From the NCBI GenBank assembly GCA_963922205.1, contig CAWUHX010000040.1:186001-250000 (forward strand): a stretch of DNA of 64,000 nt, in the 5' to 3' direction. The notes beneath the pieces are model-generated. The model was not told where the DNA came from. It saw nothing but the letters and a program-made list of their open reading frames with translations, and ran no database searches. Source of the DNA: Romanomermis culicivorax (Eukaryota > Nematoda > Enoplea > Mermithida > Mermithidae). The position numbers and the translations under genes were made by a program. Below are positions 34,818 to 49,800 of the stretch, one piece after another (within the stretch, counting starts at the first letter, position 1; each line of letters starts with the position of its first letter).

Positions 34818-37800
34818 ATGACGAAACGATTCTTTAGCAGCCAATACAAGGTTGATCACGATTTTGCATATTTCATGTATATAGATTCCGGGAAATTTAC
34901 AGGGTATGGCTTATGAGAAAATTCGCGAAATAAGAGCCAAGAATGTAAATCCGGCCATTACTACGTATTATAAGGAGCCATTGTTGATAGATAGGGCGAG
35001 CATGCAATACGTTTATGATCATACCGGAAAGAGATATTTGGATTTGCTGGGAGGTATGTTAAGGATATTGGCCATTAAAATTCATGTCGATTGATTGTTT
35101 ATAACTAATTTTTGCCTTCTGATTTTTGGCCTGTACAACTGCATAAAAATGGTGAAACCCTTTATTACAACACATGTGTAATGGTTCTCGCACACTGGGT
35201 GGTAGCTTCTCTACCACCGACTGCACAGCCCTGCATCACCTGTTGCGACTGCAGCAGTGCCCCTCACAAAAATCCAGGTCTGGGCCTGTGACTTGGATGA
35301 GCAACATCAAGTCTACGGGTTCAGAGAGAAATGCATGATGGCACCTTTTGCACATCATCACATCCTCCTCCTAGGGAAGTGTGAAGTCCTCGTCACAACA
35401 TCCCTCCCCCTGCTGAGGCAGGCAAGGGGTCCCCTGGTATGGTAACCATGTAATGGTTCTCACACACTGGGTGGTAGCTTCTCTACCACCGACTGCACAG
35501 CCCTGCATCACCTGTTGCGACTGCTGCAGTGCCCGTCACAAAAATCCAGGTCAGGGCCTGCGACTTGGATGAGCAACATCAAGTCTACGGGTTCAGAGAG
35601 AAATGCATGATGGCACCTTTTGCACATCATCACATCCTCCTCCTAGGGAAGTGTGAAGTCCTCGTCACAACATCCCTCCCCCTGCTGAGGCAGGCAAGGG
35701 GCCCCTGGTATGGTCACCATGTAATGGTTCTCGCACACTGGATGGTAGCTTCTCTATCACCGACTGCGCAGCCCTGCATTGCCTGTTGCGACTGCTGCAG
35801 TGCCCATCTGGGTCTGGGCCCATGACTCGGATGAGCAACATCAATTCTACGAGTTCAGAGGGAAATGCACGATGGTACCCTTTGGGCATCGTCACACATG
35901 ATATAACAAAACAATACAATCTATGTAACAGAGCAATATGGATGAGCGACGTTTCAGCAGTAATACTACTACCTTCCTCTGGCTTTCAACAACTTTTTAC
36001 CAAATTTCGACTGGAGTGAGGTCCGAACTGCGAGCTTTGAGTTTGTGAGTCAAGAGCACTATTCACTAGGTCTGGGCCTCGGCCTAGACAACATACAAAA
36101 CATGCCAAAGTATAATGCTGTACAAAGTATAGGCGAGCTTGAAATTCTGTCCGAATTTGTGATAGCACTTGGAGTGCTTTTCTCTAGAATTTGACAGCTT
36201 TATAATTTCAAAAATTTACACTTTTATAATTTTAAAGTTGTGCAGTTTTATAATTTCAAAGTTTAACAGCTATATACATTTTTCACAGTTTTATACTGAG
36301 CTAATCCCTTCCTCTCCAAAATTTTACATGTTTGTAGCTCTTTTTTATAAACTTTATGGTTTTATGCAATTATTCTACTTTTTATGCATTTTAAATTTCA
36401 AAATGCATTTTCCAAAAGCTCTCTCTCTCTCCCATGATTTTTGCGGTTTTTGACTCCACAGCTTTGTACACCTTTTACGGTTTTTGAATTTTAATTTTTG
36501 AAATTTTAGTCATTTTTCAAATCTGTTTCAAAAATTTTTATTTTGTACAAATCCCGATAGATCAATTAACTTTTGTGTGGCTGGTTTCATCGAAGAGACT
36601 TCAGCTCCAGCGGAGGGGCCATTCTCGTTAGGCAGCAGCTGTTAAGTTAAGCAATGTTATAACACACAGAGTTGAGGTACAGCTCAGCTGCAGCTTAACT
36701 TTCTCAATATGTCTTGTGTGCGTGAGTTGTGTTGCAGCTGAGCTACAGCTTAATGGCAATGTTATAACATACAGAGTTGAGCTACAGCTTACGCTGCAGC
36801 TCAGCTGGAGCTTAAGTCTCTTTGATGAAACCTGTCTCTGATCTTTCTAAAAAAATGTGGAATTTCGCACCTTATAACCTCGAAGTGTACTTTTCACAAA
36901 AATTGTGTTGGTTGTAATCATTTAGAATTTCTCAGTTGCTTATACTTTCTACTCTCCATATATGCCGCTCACACTATATTAGCATTCTCACTCCATATAA
37001 TACTTATACTATTGGATATATTTCTATACCTCTTCAATAGACATGTATAACTACTATAGTTCTATAGGTACATGCTGAAGCTGTCCAGGCAACCTGTTTT
37101 TCGTCACTCAGGGCTTCACCAAAAGCCAGGCTCAGCCTGCGACTTGGTCTCCGGACCTTGCAGCTACCATCCGCAAGCTCTAACCAACTGGGTGAACTAA
37201 GCGATAGGATAGAGGATCTCATTTTCGACACAATCCGCAGTTGAGGCGGTTGCTGTGACCTTTCTCATTATTCCTCGACCGTCGAGTTTGATGGATCATC
37301 AAGGGTTAGCAGAGATGGGGAAACCAGTTCCATCTTCTGGGCACTTCAGTAAAAGTTAGGCTCAGTCTGGAACTTGAACACATGACCTTGCAGCTACAGT
37401 CTCTGCTCTCTAACCAACTGGGCCATCTGAGAAATGAGAAAGTCCCTCTCATTTTCGCAAGAATCTGCAGTTGTGGTTTTTACTTTGACCGCTCACAACA
37501 AAGTACGTTTTTGTTTTTTATCTATATTTGAGTTTTGGAGATACATAGCTCTTCCCAGACAATCGATTCTTCTCTCTGACCTGATAAGTAGTAGTCCTGA
37601 ACCTGCAGACTATATCCAAGTGAGACAGTTCTGGAAATTTAAAGAAAAAAACACCTCATTTACTTTAACAAAAATTTCTAGCTCATGACCCTTTTTCATA
37701 GATTTTACTTGGAAAATATAACAAATTTTTCTTAAAACAGGAATCGTCACTGTCAGCGTCGGTCACTGTCACCCGTGTGAGTTGATATTTGATGTTTTCG

Positions 37801-40800
37801 ATGTTATATCCACAGTTTCAACCTAGGAAAGTGAATGAAGCAGTCAAGGAACAAATGGACAAAATTTGGCATTCGACTAATATCTATTTGCATGAACCGT
37901 TGCATAGATATGTGGAAAAATTGACCAAGAAAATGACTGGTGATTTAGACGTAAGTTCCACAACCAACGAATTTTTCCTGTAATGATTAACCCTTGTGAA
38001 TCTAAAGCTGGACTGTCACTTCATGCTTGCAGCTTGCACACTTTTCCTGTTTAGCCCAACTATTGCTATTGCTTAAGTTTTCAGTAAAAGTCAGGCTCGA
38101 ACCCAGAACCTTCTGACTATAATCTAACTCAGCCAAATGAAAAACAAGAAAACTGCTCTCAATTTGCAACAGTTCGTAGTTGACCTGGCTGTTGTGGGCA
38201 CCCTCAACATACCTCCGCGGTTGAGTTTGAAGGAGTGTCAAAGTTCATCAGTGTTGCAGTAACATATCCCATTGCTGGGGTTTTCAGAAGAACTTAATCT
38301 CAGTTTAGGGTGTAAACCTTGACCATTGCAGTTACTGTCGATATGTGCTAACAATATGAAATAAGCTCTCAATTTTCAAAAATTTATAGTCGACTCTCGA
38401 CATCCCTCTGCTGTTGAGTTTGATGGACCATCAAAGGGAACTAGTTTTGAGGCAACTTACCCCATTACTCGAGTTTTCAGTAGAAGCTAAGCTGAGCTCA
38501 GTTTTCGAATCTGGGACCTTGTGGCTACTGTCTGCATGCTCTAGCCAACTGAGCAATAGGAAACACACTCTCATTACTCAATAATCCATAGTTGAAGTGG
38601 CTGCTGTGGTCACTCTCAACATCCCTCTGCTGTAGACTTCCATGGAATATCAAAGGCAACCAGTGCTGAGGCAACCTGTCCCACTGCTTGCATCTAAAGT
38701 AGAAGCTGGGCTCTGTCTGGATTTGGGCAAGCTACCTTGCGACTATCATCTGCATGTTTCAACCAACAGGGCAATGGAAAATGTTTTCAATTTGCGAAAA
38801 TGTGCAGTTGAGGTGGCTGCTGTGGTCACTCTCAACATCCCTCTGCTGTAGACTTCCATGGACCATCAAAAGCCACCAGTGTTGAGACAACCTATCCCAC
38901 TGCTAGGGTCTAAAGTAGAAGCTGGGCTCTGTCTGGATTTGGGCAAGCTACCTTGGGACTATCATCTGCATGTTTCAACCAACAGGGCAATGGAAAATGT
39001 TTTCAATTTGCGAAAATGTGCAGTTGAGGTGGCTGCTGTGGTCACTCTTAACATCCCTCTGCTGTAGACTACCATGGACCATCAAAAGCCACCAGTGTTG
39101 AGACAACCTATCCCACTGCTAGGGTCTAAAGTAGAAGCTGGGCTCAGTCTGGATTTGGGCAAGCTACCTTGAGACTATCATCTGCATACTTCAACCAACA
39201 GGGCAGTGGAAAACGTTTTCAATTTGCGAAAATGTGCAGTTGAGGTGGCTGCTGTGGTCACTCTCAACATCCATCTGCTGTAGACTTCCATGGACCATCA
39301 AGAGCCACCAGTGTTGAGACAACCTATCCCACTGCTAGGGTCTAAAGTAGAAGCTGGGCTCTGTCTGGATTTGGGCAAGCTACCTTGCGACTATCATCTG
39401 CATGTTTCAACCAACAGGGCAATGGAAAATGTTTTCAATTTGCGAAAATGTGCAGTTGAGGTGGCTGCTGTGGTCACTCTCAACATCCCTCTGCTGTAGA
39501 GTTCCATGGACCATCAAAAGCCACCAGTGTTGAGACAACCTATCCCACTGCTAGGGTCTAAAGTAGAAGCTGGGCTCTGTCTGGATTTGGGCAAGCTACC
39601 TTGGGACTATCATCTGCATGTTTCAACCAACAGGGCAATGGAAAATGTTTTCAATTTGCGAAAATGTGCAGTTGAGGTGGCTGCTGTGGTCACTCTTAAC
39701 ATCCCTCTGCTGTAGACTACCATGGACCATCAAAAGCCACCAGTGTTGAGACAACCTATCCCACTGCTAGGGTCTAAAGTAGAAGCTGGGCTCAGTCTGG
39801 ATTTGGGCAAGCTACCTTGAGACTATCATCTGCATACTTCAACCAACAGGGCAGTGGAAAACGTTTTCAATTTGCGAAAATGTGCAGTTGAGGTGGCTGC
39901 TGTGGTCACTCTCAACATCGCTCTGCTGTAGAGTTCCATGGACCATCAAGAGCCACCAGTGTTGAGACAACCTATCCCACTGCTAGGGTCTAAAGTAGAA
40001 GCTGGGCTCAGTCTGGATTTGGGCAAGCTACCTTGAGACTATCATCTGCATACTTCAACCAACAGGGCAGTGGAAAACGTTTTCAATTTGCGAAAATGTG
40101 CAGTTGAGGTGGCTGCTGTGGTCACTCTCAACATCCATCTGCTGTAGACTTCCATGGACCATCAAGAGCCACCAGTGTTGAGACAACCTATCCCACTGCT
40201 AGGGTCTAAAGTAGAAGCTGGGCTCTGTCTGGATTTGGGCAAGCTACCTTGCGACTATCATCTGCATGTTTCAACCAACAGGGCAATGGAAAATGTTTTC
40301 AATTTGCGAAAATGTGCAGTTGAGGTGGCTGCTGTGGTCACTCTCAACATCTCTCTGCTGTAGAGTTCCATGGACCATCAAAAGCCACAGTGTTGAGACA
40401 ACCTATCCCACTGCAAGGGTCTAAAGTAGAAGCTGGGCTCTGTCTGGATTTGGGCAAGCTACCTTGTGACTATCATCTGCATGTTTCAACCAACAGGGCA
40501 ATGGAAAATGTTTTCAATTTGCGAAAATGTGCAGTTGAGGTGGCTGCTGCTGTACACGTTTGTGCTAACTGGCTAAAATAGAGCACAACATCTGATTCAT
40601 CCCGCTTACCTGATTGAACTAGTTTAGTGTAGCAAAAGATTCAGATTTTGTCGATTTGTTGGAAATTTTTTGTCGATTTGTTCTCCCAGTGTCCTGCCAA
40701 AGTGGGCAATATTTAGCGATTTTAAATTACTTTTAGTTCAATATTTGGGTTTAGTCAGCTTTTTTGCAGTCACCGAGGTGCAAACCCTTACCATTTACGC

Positions 40801-43800
40801 CTAAATTCACCACTAAAAACTGAAGGTAGTCGAAACTTTGTGTGTACTTTGTAATTATTATTTAAAAACTATCCATGATTTTTATTGAAAACTCCAAATC
40901 AACAATTTTTGTTTAACATTTTTTCGTCAAAATTTTTTCTATAGACGTAAAATGTGAACTTTCAGTAGAATTGGTCTTTCATAAAAATTTGTAATGTTAT
41001 TCACAAAAATACATCAAGTTTCAGTTAAAACTAAAGTTTAATGTACAATTACATTGCAAATTTTGGTCACATAAATCAAGTCATGCATCATTTTTGGAAA
41101 TCTGAATGCATCTGTATATGAATGGAGACAATTATTTCGTTAGAATTGATTAATCGATGGAGTACCTCTTGTTGTAGTGGTGTATCTGGCTGTTGATGAA
41201 GCAGCATGTCGCACACTCACCACCACCACCACTACAACCACAATGTCGGAACCATCCATAAGTCTTGAATTACGTGGCTCATATACCCTGGCAACCCTCT
41301 TTAGCTCCATGAGAGACTCCTAAATTTGCTCTTGCCCAAACGCTAACTGGACTTGACTGAGTTAGAGTTATTGACTATAGTGCTAGCTGTATGTAAAAAA
41401 CGAAAGTTGGGCGATGCAACACAAAATGCATTTGTTTTAGTGCCAAAAATAGTATGACGCAAACTGTTTCGACATATTTGTTTACTTAATGAAAAGTGAA
41501 CCTACTTTAACAACAAAGAACTTTAGAAATAAAACGAATGACAATAGAGGACCAAAGGTCAGAGGAATTGACCCTCTGACATAAGGTACTCTTAGCACAG
41601 TCAGTGGCACACCTGCCTTGCATGCACAAGGTCGGGGTTTGGAGACCCTCATTGGGCATTATTTTTCCCTATGACATGCCTGCTATGGTGACTTGGGCAT
41701 ACAACATTGGTGACCATCCTGGGACCTTCCGTTATAGGGGTGTGTCCGACTGTAGATTACCCTGCATGTCCTGCACTCACCACCACCACTAAAACCACAA
41801 TTTCTGAACCTTCGACGTGGCTTGGCTAGTGCAAATGATAGTGCATCTGCCTTCTATGCAGATGCAGAAGATCGAGAGTTTCAGCCCTTCAGCGAGCATT
41901 TTTTTGCTGATGTGCCTGCTACATAGATTTGAGCATATGACACTCTGTTGAAAATTTCATATTTAAAATAAATGAGAGGTTTAGATCTCTTGCAATCGAC
42001 GTTAGTCTTCTTCTGGCAGCTGAAGGAGATGATAAAATCGGTAGAGGATAGCTGGTCAGGAACAACCTTAATGCACGGAATTTCAACCAATGTCCCTTTT
42101 GAGTAAAAATGCTGGCATTATATGGCAGGTTTATGTACCAAGCTCAACAAAAGCAAGAAATGATGAATCCAAGCAGCTAAACTTTCATAATTTGTATAGA
42201 GTGAGTAAAGATTTGTCTATCTTTACTATACATGGAAAAAGGACAATTATGAAAAGTCAGCTACATGCCAGGTAGCAGCAGGACGAATGAATCATGCACA
42301 TACGCCAAGGTCTATGTACATACAAAATTAGCATAACACAATGCAATTGGGGAGGGACGTGAAAGGAATAAATATACCTATTCGTAGTGATATTTAAGGT
42401 ATCTCGACATGTCTCGCTACAGTAACTACCACGGATAGTCTGCTTCTGGCTATTTGGTCCAAACCTGCAGGCAACTTACACAACTGTTCACTACAACATT
42501 ACTACAACAATAATCAGACATTCAAAAATCTTGAAATTTCGACCTAGCACCTGAACTAACGAGACATTCCTGCATTTCTGCAGTATTCTTTGACGAAATT
42601 TAAGAAAAAACTCCACTACAGGTGAAAACCCTACTAAAGTTAGTCCATCCAGCTTATGTTGAGCGAGACCATAGCATCCACCTGAACTGTGAATTTTTGC
42701 AAATGGAAAGCGTCTTCTAGAGGGTGCAGCTAGGGTATGTGGATGGTAGCCACAAGGTCTTAGGTTTGTGCTGCAGATGGAGCCCAACTTCTACTGAAAA
42801 TTTGGAACAACATTCATTGGATGAAGATTTTCAAAGTCCCGCGATACCACACAAAAAATGAAAAATAGAAGTAAAGTGCCAGGCTGCTGACCAAAATTGG
42901 AAGAATATTACATTGTCGAACATAAATCTGGATTCACAGGATATTGATTTCAATTAATTTGCCATCACAACAACTTTCCAATTTTTTACAGAATGTCTAC
43001 ATTGTGAATAGCGGTTCAGAAGCCAACGACTTGGCTCTAATGCTCGCTAGACTGTATACAAAAAATTTTGAAATTATTTCGCTGCAAAATTCGTACCATG
43101 GTATTACCAGTTCTATATTGGGCATAATGAATATGGGTACTTGGAAACATAAGCCGATTCCCAATTTCGCTACACATGCAGTAAGTCGAATATGGAAAAA
43201 GAATCACCCAGCAGTGCATTATTTTACATTTTTAGGTTATGAATCCCGATCCTTACAGAGGTCCATGGGGAGGCTCCAAATGCCGTGACTGTCCAGTTCA
43301 GGTATATTGATGCGAAAATTTGAAATTTTTATATATTTTGTTTGTAGCTCAAATGCAGGCAGGTCGAGAATGCAATTGCACTGCGACGAAACAATGCAAT
43401 GCTTGCAATCTTTACATCAACCAGTTGGAAAATCACTTGAAACACAGTGTGCCAAGGAATGGAGTGGCAGCCATAATTGTAGAGTCGATACAGGTAAGGG
43501 AAAGAGTGCATTACAGTAGTTATACGGGACCATACACAAAACATACCCATGTTATAAGTACAGGCTCAATAAAGTCTGCTTATACCATGTAGCCCAATAC
43601 ATGGCTTGTAGAAGGTATGGTTGTGTTGTAGTGGTGCATCTGGCCATTCATTACGTGGCATGCCCCGCACTCACCACCACCACTACAACCACAATTTCCG
43701 AACCATCTACGTGGCTTGGTTAGCGAAGTTGGATAGGGCGTCTGCCTTGTATGCAGAAACTTGAAGGTTTGCGCCTCTCACCGAGCATTATTTTTCTGAC

Positions 43801-46800
43801 CTGCCAGCTTCATGGATTTGGGCATACGACAGTTGCATTTTACTGTGAAAAATTCCACATGAGCATAGAAAGTATGGTAAACGTGGCTCAACTGCCCAAA
43901 AATTCTAATCGGATATTAAATGCACGTCAACATCAGCCAAGTCCGTTAGATAACCAATGTAGGTTGGCAAACGTATTTTTAGATTACAAAATGGTCAACT
44001 AAACCATTGAACAGTGCAGAAAATTTCAGAATTCCCATGTAAAGCCATAAAACATTGAAAACACACATCACCGTACTGGTTTTTGGGTTATTGTTTTTTC
44101 CCTGTTTTTTGGGTTTTTGTTTTTCCCTGATCATTTCTTCTGTGAAGTGGATCACTTTTGGCAAGGAACGATATGGTGTTGAAGGGCTTCCTGGGTGGTG
44201 CCAGAGCTGTCCCGCCACTGGCCAATGTCTGGATAGGTGTGACAATCCCGACCGAGGCTCAACAAGAATTGCCATGTTCGGGACCCATAGATAGGCTAAA
44301 TCATCAATCCTGGGGGTGGAATGTTGTATGTTACCATACATCAATGATTATGTAATTTGACGTGTTGGTACATTTCCTGTACAACATTTTCCCTGGAAAG
44401 TTCAAAAAACTTCCATAATATTCTATAATATTCTGTTCATGTATATTCTACAATGTTGTAGAATATTCTGTGATTTTCCATCATAGTATATAAGCAGTGT
44501 TATTTTCATATTCATTCGGTTATTTACTTTGCTCTTCAGTATGTTACTATTTTATGCTGCATTATTTAGCCTGATTAGACTTAGCTATTCTCAAGCTAGT
44601 GTTCCACTTGCACTAATTATCACAAGGCTAATTTATTTTTAACTTAGTCCAGTTAATATTTAAAACATAATCTGCATATTCAAACTCAAAAATTTCGCAA
44701 ATTTAAAATTTTTGGAATCTCTATACTCTGAGTAGAATTTTGTGGCAATTCAACGGTTCGCTCTCAACCCAGCTTGTAATGGTTAATGTACACTGGATGA
44801 TAGCTGCTCCACCACCGAATGCTGAGTTCTCAACCACCCTTTTCAAGTGTAGTAGCCCCCGTCACAGAAATGCAGGTGAGGGCCCATGGCATGGATGCAA
44901 AACATCATGCCTACAGGTTCAGAGGAAAATGCACAATAACACCCTTTGTGCAGGATAAAGAACAATAACACCCTGATGCATGCAGGGGGCAGCCTTGTAT
45001 AGTCAGCATGTAAGAGTTCTCACACACTGATAACTGCTTGACCACTAACTGCATAACCTTGCACCTTCCATAACACCCTGATGCAGGCAGGGGGCGCCCT
45101 GGTATAGTTACCATGTAAGAGTTCTCACACACTGATAACTGCTCGACCACCAACTGCATGACCCTGCACGATCCATAACACCGTGATGCAGGCAGGGGGC
45201 GCCCTGGTATAGTTACCATTTAAGAGTTCTCACACACCGATAACTGCTCGACCACTAACTGCATGACCCTGCACCCTCCATAACACCGTGATGCAGGCAG
45301 GGGGCGCCCTGGTATAGTTACCATCTATTAGTTCTCACACACTGATAACTGCTCGACCACTAACTGCATGACCCTGCACCTTCCATAACACCCTAATGCA
45401 GACAGGGGCCGCCTGGTGTAGTCACCATGTAAGAGTTCTCACACACTCATAACTGCTCGACCACCAACTGCATGACCCTGCACTTTACACAACACCCTGA
45501 TGCAGGCAGGGGGCCCCTTGGTGTAGTTACCCTGCAAAAGTTCTCACACACTGATAACTGCTCGACCACCAACTGCATGAACCTGCACCCTCCATAATAC
45601 CGTGATGCAGGCAGGGGGCGCCCTGGTATAGTCACCATGTAAGAGTTTTCACACACTGATAACTGCTCGACCATCAACTGCACAGCCCTGCAACCCCTTG
45701 CTAGTGCAGCAGTGACAATCGTGTTGTATGGGAACATACAATATTCCACCCGTAGGATTGATGTTGTAGCCAATCCACGGGTGCCGAACCCGGCCATTTT
45801 TGTTGAGCCCTGGTCGGGATGGTTACACCTACCCCGACATTGGCCAATGGTGGGACAGCTACGGCGCCACCCAGGAAGCCCTTCAACACTGGTGACCGTA
45901 CCAGGGGCCCCCCTGTTGCTCCAAGGGGGGAGGGATGTTGTATGGCAACATACAACATTCCACCCGTAGGATTGATGTTGTAGCCAATCCACAGGTGCCG
46001 AACCCGGCCATTTTTGTTGAGCCCTGGTCGGGATGGTTACACCTACCCCGACATTGGCCAATGGTGGGACAGCTACGGCGCCACCCAGGAAGCCCTTCAA
46101 CAATCGCAAAAATCCACATTTGGGCTTGTGACGTGAATGTGCAGCATAAACTCTAGAAATTCAAAGAATAATGTAGGACCACACCAGTTATGCATAGTTG
46201 CAGCTTTTACTGTAGTTTCTACAACGATGTGGAATTTTTGAACATTAAAGTCACAACCATACTTTCTACACTCCCTCTATTGCCTCGAATGTAACAACAA
46301 ATTTGGGTAGAATTTCACACTTGGTTATACTTTCTACATTCCCTGTATTGTCTCACATGACATAAGCTGCCTTTGTCAGCCCTGTGCCAGAGCACTCGTG
46401 GGTCCATAGGAGTCCATCGAGGGTGCGACTTTGAGCACCCCAATGTGTGCCTAGAGGAACAAGGATGTCATGAAAAGATGAAACATTGTCGAAAACAGGA
46501 TCCTACATAAACAATGACACTATGTTTGAATGACTTAGTCCTGAAACTGTAGTGTCATGGCTGCCCATATCCATTTCTATTGGATATCAGACCCATTAGC
46601 TTTTGTTTACTAAACTTCTTTGTTCATGAATCTGAATTTACACCCTGAAGTTTCCTTTAGGTTTTTCCTGCAGATCCTCCCATTCCAACTTGCTCGTCAC
46701 AGACAATGAAACCATTGAAATGTAGATCTTTGAATAAGAACTATTTTCAGGGTGCTGGAGGCACCGTTCAATTCCCGAGGGGATACGTAAAAAGAGCATT

Positions 46801-49800
46801 CGAACTCGTACGCCAATATGGTGGAATTTGCATATCGGACGAGGTGCAAACGGGTTTTGGTCGTACGGGTGAACATTTTTGGGGTTACGAAATGCATGGC
46901 GTTCAACCTGATATGGGTGAGAACTAGTTATAAGAAAAAAAATGCTGAACTGCTTTGATGTCAAAATTATAGACTTGATAATAAAAATCATGGTAACTGA
47001 TGATAAGAAATTTGAAAAAAAAATTCTTGTCCTATTGTCTTACACATTTTTTCCCTACTTTTTACAGTTATAATGGCCAAAGGTATAGCTAATGGATTCC
47101 CAATGGCGGCTCTGGTAATGCGGCGAGAAATCGGTCAAAGCCTGGCGCAAGCTTTCCACTTCAACACTTTTGGTGGCAATCCGTTGGCGTGTACTGCAGC
47201 TTCAGCTGTTTTAGATGTATGTGAGCAGGGTACTTGAATTTCATTTATTCCGTTATGATAAACTTACGTTTGAAGTTGCTGGATCCATATTTTTCTGAGT
47301 ATCTGTAGTGTGCAAAAATTTGCCAATTTTCAAAAAAGTCAACTCGGAAACTTTCTTGCTTGAACAGACAACCAACCACAATTACTTTTCAATTCTATAT
47401 TGACCGTTATATTTTCAACAAAATGACTCGGACTTGAAAAAATGCTCGGATACCCGAGGTCTCGGACTCGGACTCGGATAACGGTCCCATCTCTACTATA
47501 GGTATACATGAGTGGTGCTACTCGGACTCGAACTCGGACTTGAAATTTTTCACAAGTCTGACTCGGATTCGGACTTGGACTTAAAATTCTTGGCAGGTTG
47601 GACTCGGACTCGGACTTGAAAAAATGCTCAGATACCCGAAGTCTCGGGCTCGGAAACCCCTCCCATCCCTAATAAATATATATATATAAATAATATATAT
47701 ATATTTATATATATTGCTGATTTTTCTCCATTCCACGAGCTTCGAACTATATAATAGCCAGTTTCTGAATAGAGTCACATTAAAAATTACAAAATATGAA
47801 TATATACCAAGCCAGTACCTTCTCCAAACATATATTGGTCTAGCATAGCATGTACTGTGTCATGTACTGTCGTCATGTGTAAAATAAAATGTATTAAAAT
47901 ATGTCCAGAAAAAGAGGTCCTTTGTCGGAAAAAACATCATTTTTCTTCACTCTAGACGACAGTAGATAAAGATTCAGAAAAGTACGTGCAGCACTCAACA
48001 ATCCACTCTCTACACATGAGAAACATTTTTATACGTAGCACATGAAACATTTGCATAACAGACAAACATTATGTGGTGATGCTTGAAGCAATTCCTAGGT
48101 GATGCCTTAGCTTCCATCGTAGAAAGACTTAGTTGAATGAAATTGAACCCAAGCTAAGTGGGGTACAAAATTATTTTCCTTGATGCTGCAGCAGTCACTA
48201 ATGTTGGAAGGTCACCTAGCTGCGATGGACAGGGCATGGTTGGCTTTGAGGATGTTGATAAAGATCTGTTGCAGTGGTGCATTCAGCTGTTCATCAGAGC
48301 ATATCTTACACATACAGCATCACTTTGACGACAGTGTTGTGCAGGTCTTTTCTTAAGAGGCGTAAGAAAAGATTGAGGCTTCTGGTCTGAACTGACCTGT
48401 TAGAACTAATCCCTTGACTAAGCCTAGGTGATAGTGCAACAGTCCGGTTCCGCAGACCTACAACAACAAAGATACTTTAACTTAGAAGCGGGGCCTCACC
48501 AGAGAGCTCCACCGTCTCCTAGCTGAGACAAGGAATCCCCTCAGGGATAAACTTACTTGACTATAACCCTTAACAGGTTTCCCAAGGCTTGCTGACTGCA
48601 AGCTGGCGCCTGGGCCTTTGGCCCTCCACATTCGACGATCAATAAATCCTAAATAATAAATGAATAAGTTAAACAATATTTCTGACGAAAATAATAAAAA
48701 ATGTGGATAAACCACTATTATGTTTATGCAAATTAATAACAACACAGCTGGGAATTGTTTACTGGACGCCAGCAAAAATATCTTTCCAAAATATAATAAA
48801 AACGAAATATAGTGAAGAATGATTTCACCATCATCTTTTGGTCTTTCTTTGGCGCTCCACTTCTATGCAAATGTCTGCACCGCTGGTCGTCCATTTCTTG
48901 GATTTGCATGGCGATTTCCCCACGTGATTTGCCATCAACAGGGTGCCCAACAACAGTATCTGCACTATGCACATGACTTAGTCAGCACAATTGGTAATGC
49001 ATGGAAGGTCGAGGGTTCGAGCCCCTCACGGAACATTTTTTTCTGGTGCAAGAGGCCTCTGGCAAATAGCAAAACCTGTTTAGAGAAGTTTTTAATGTTT
49101 TAAAATATTTGGAAAAAATGTCACATATAAACAGCAATGTATCTACGCAGGTGATCGACGAAGAAAAATTGCAAGAGAATTCACACAAAGTTGGAACATA
49201 CTTTTTGCAAAAATTAGCTTCGTTGAGAGACAGGACAGAAATTATGGGCGATGTGCGGGGTAAAGGACTAATGATCGGAATCGAATTGGTGGACAATAAG
49301 GTGAGGAAGAAAGCTTTTAAACTTCACAGTGTCCCTGGACGTCCCACAGTTTAATACGCAGGAAACTAGGAAGCCGTTGGATGCTGCTAGAATGGCTCCT
49401 ATTGTTGAAAAGACAAAAGACAATGGAATTCTAGTTGGAAAAGGTGGTCTTTATGGGACGGTAAGCTTCACGACTAAAAGTAGTTATATGGGCCTTTACA
49501 GGGCTTACACAAAAGATCTAGAAAACATGGGCATCAAAGTACACCACCTTAACTGTGCAGAGCAATACATGAATGTAGAAAGTATTGTCAATGACACAAA
49601 ACGATCCAACTTCTTTGAATGTGTGGGGTGATACAGGGGAGGTGTAGAAAGTATGCCCTAAGCTTTAACATGTAAAATTCAACTTCCATTGTGGAAAGTA
49701 TGCTCAAAGCTTTAACAGGTAAAATTCGACTTCAATGTAGGAAGTATGCCTCGCCAGACTGACGCAATGTCTCCCCAAAAAATTTTAGTGCGACTCTCAG

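Noticed and set aside
37777-37815. Alternative 39-nt intron between AGXT2 exons 3 and 4 using the GTGAGT donor
   Set aside because: It causes an in-frame stop; the donor two bases upstream with the CAACCTAG acceptor at 37826 restores the family motif GHCHPKVN in frame.
38642-40363. Row of identical 69-codon ORFs
   Set aside because: They are the 216-bp satellite read in one frame, each closed by the same stop; not a gene family.
38590-40553. CRISPR-like array
   Set aside because: Units are 216 bp and fully homogeneous with no short-repeat/unique-spacer alternation; the context is eukaryotic.
45447-46109. 220-codon minus-strand ORF
   Set aside because: It spans the 105-bp minisatellite (a multiple of three) and R214 copies; there is no protein similarity.
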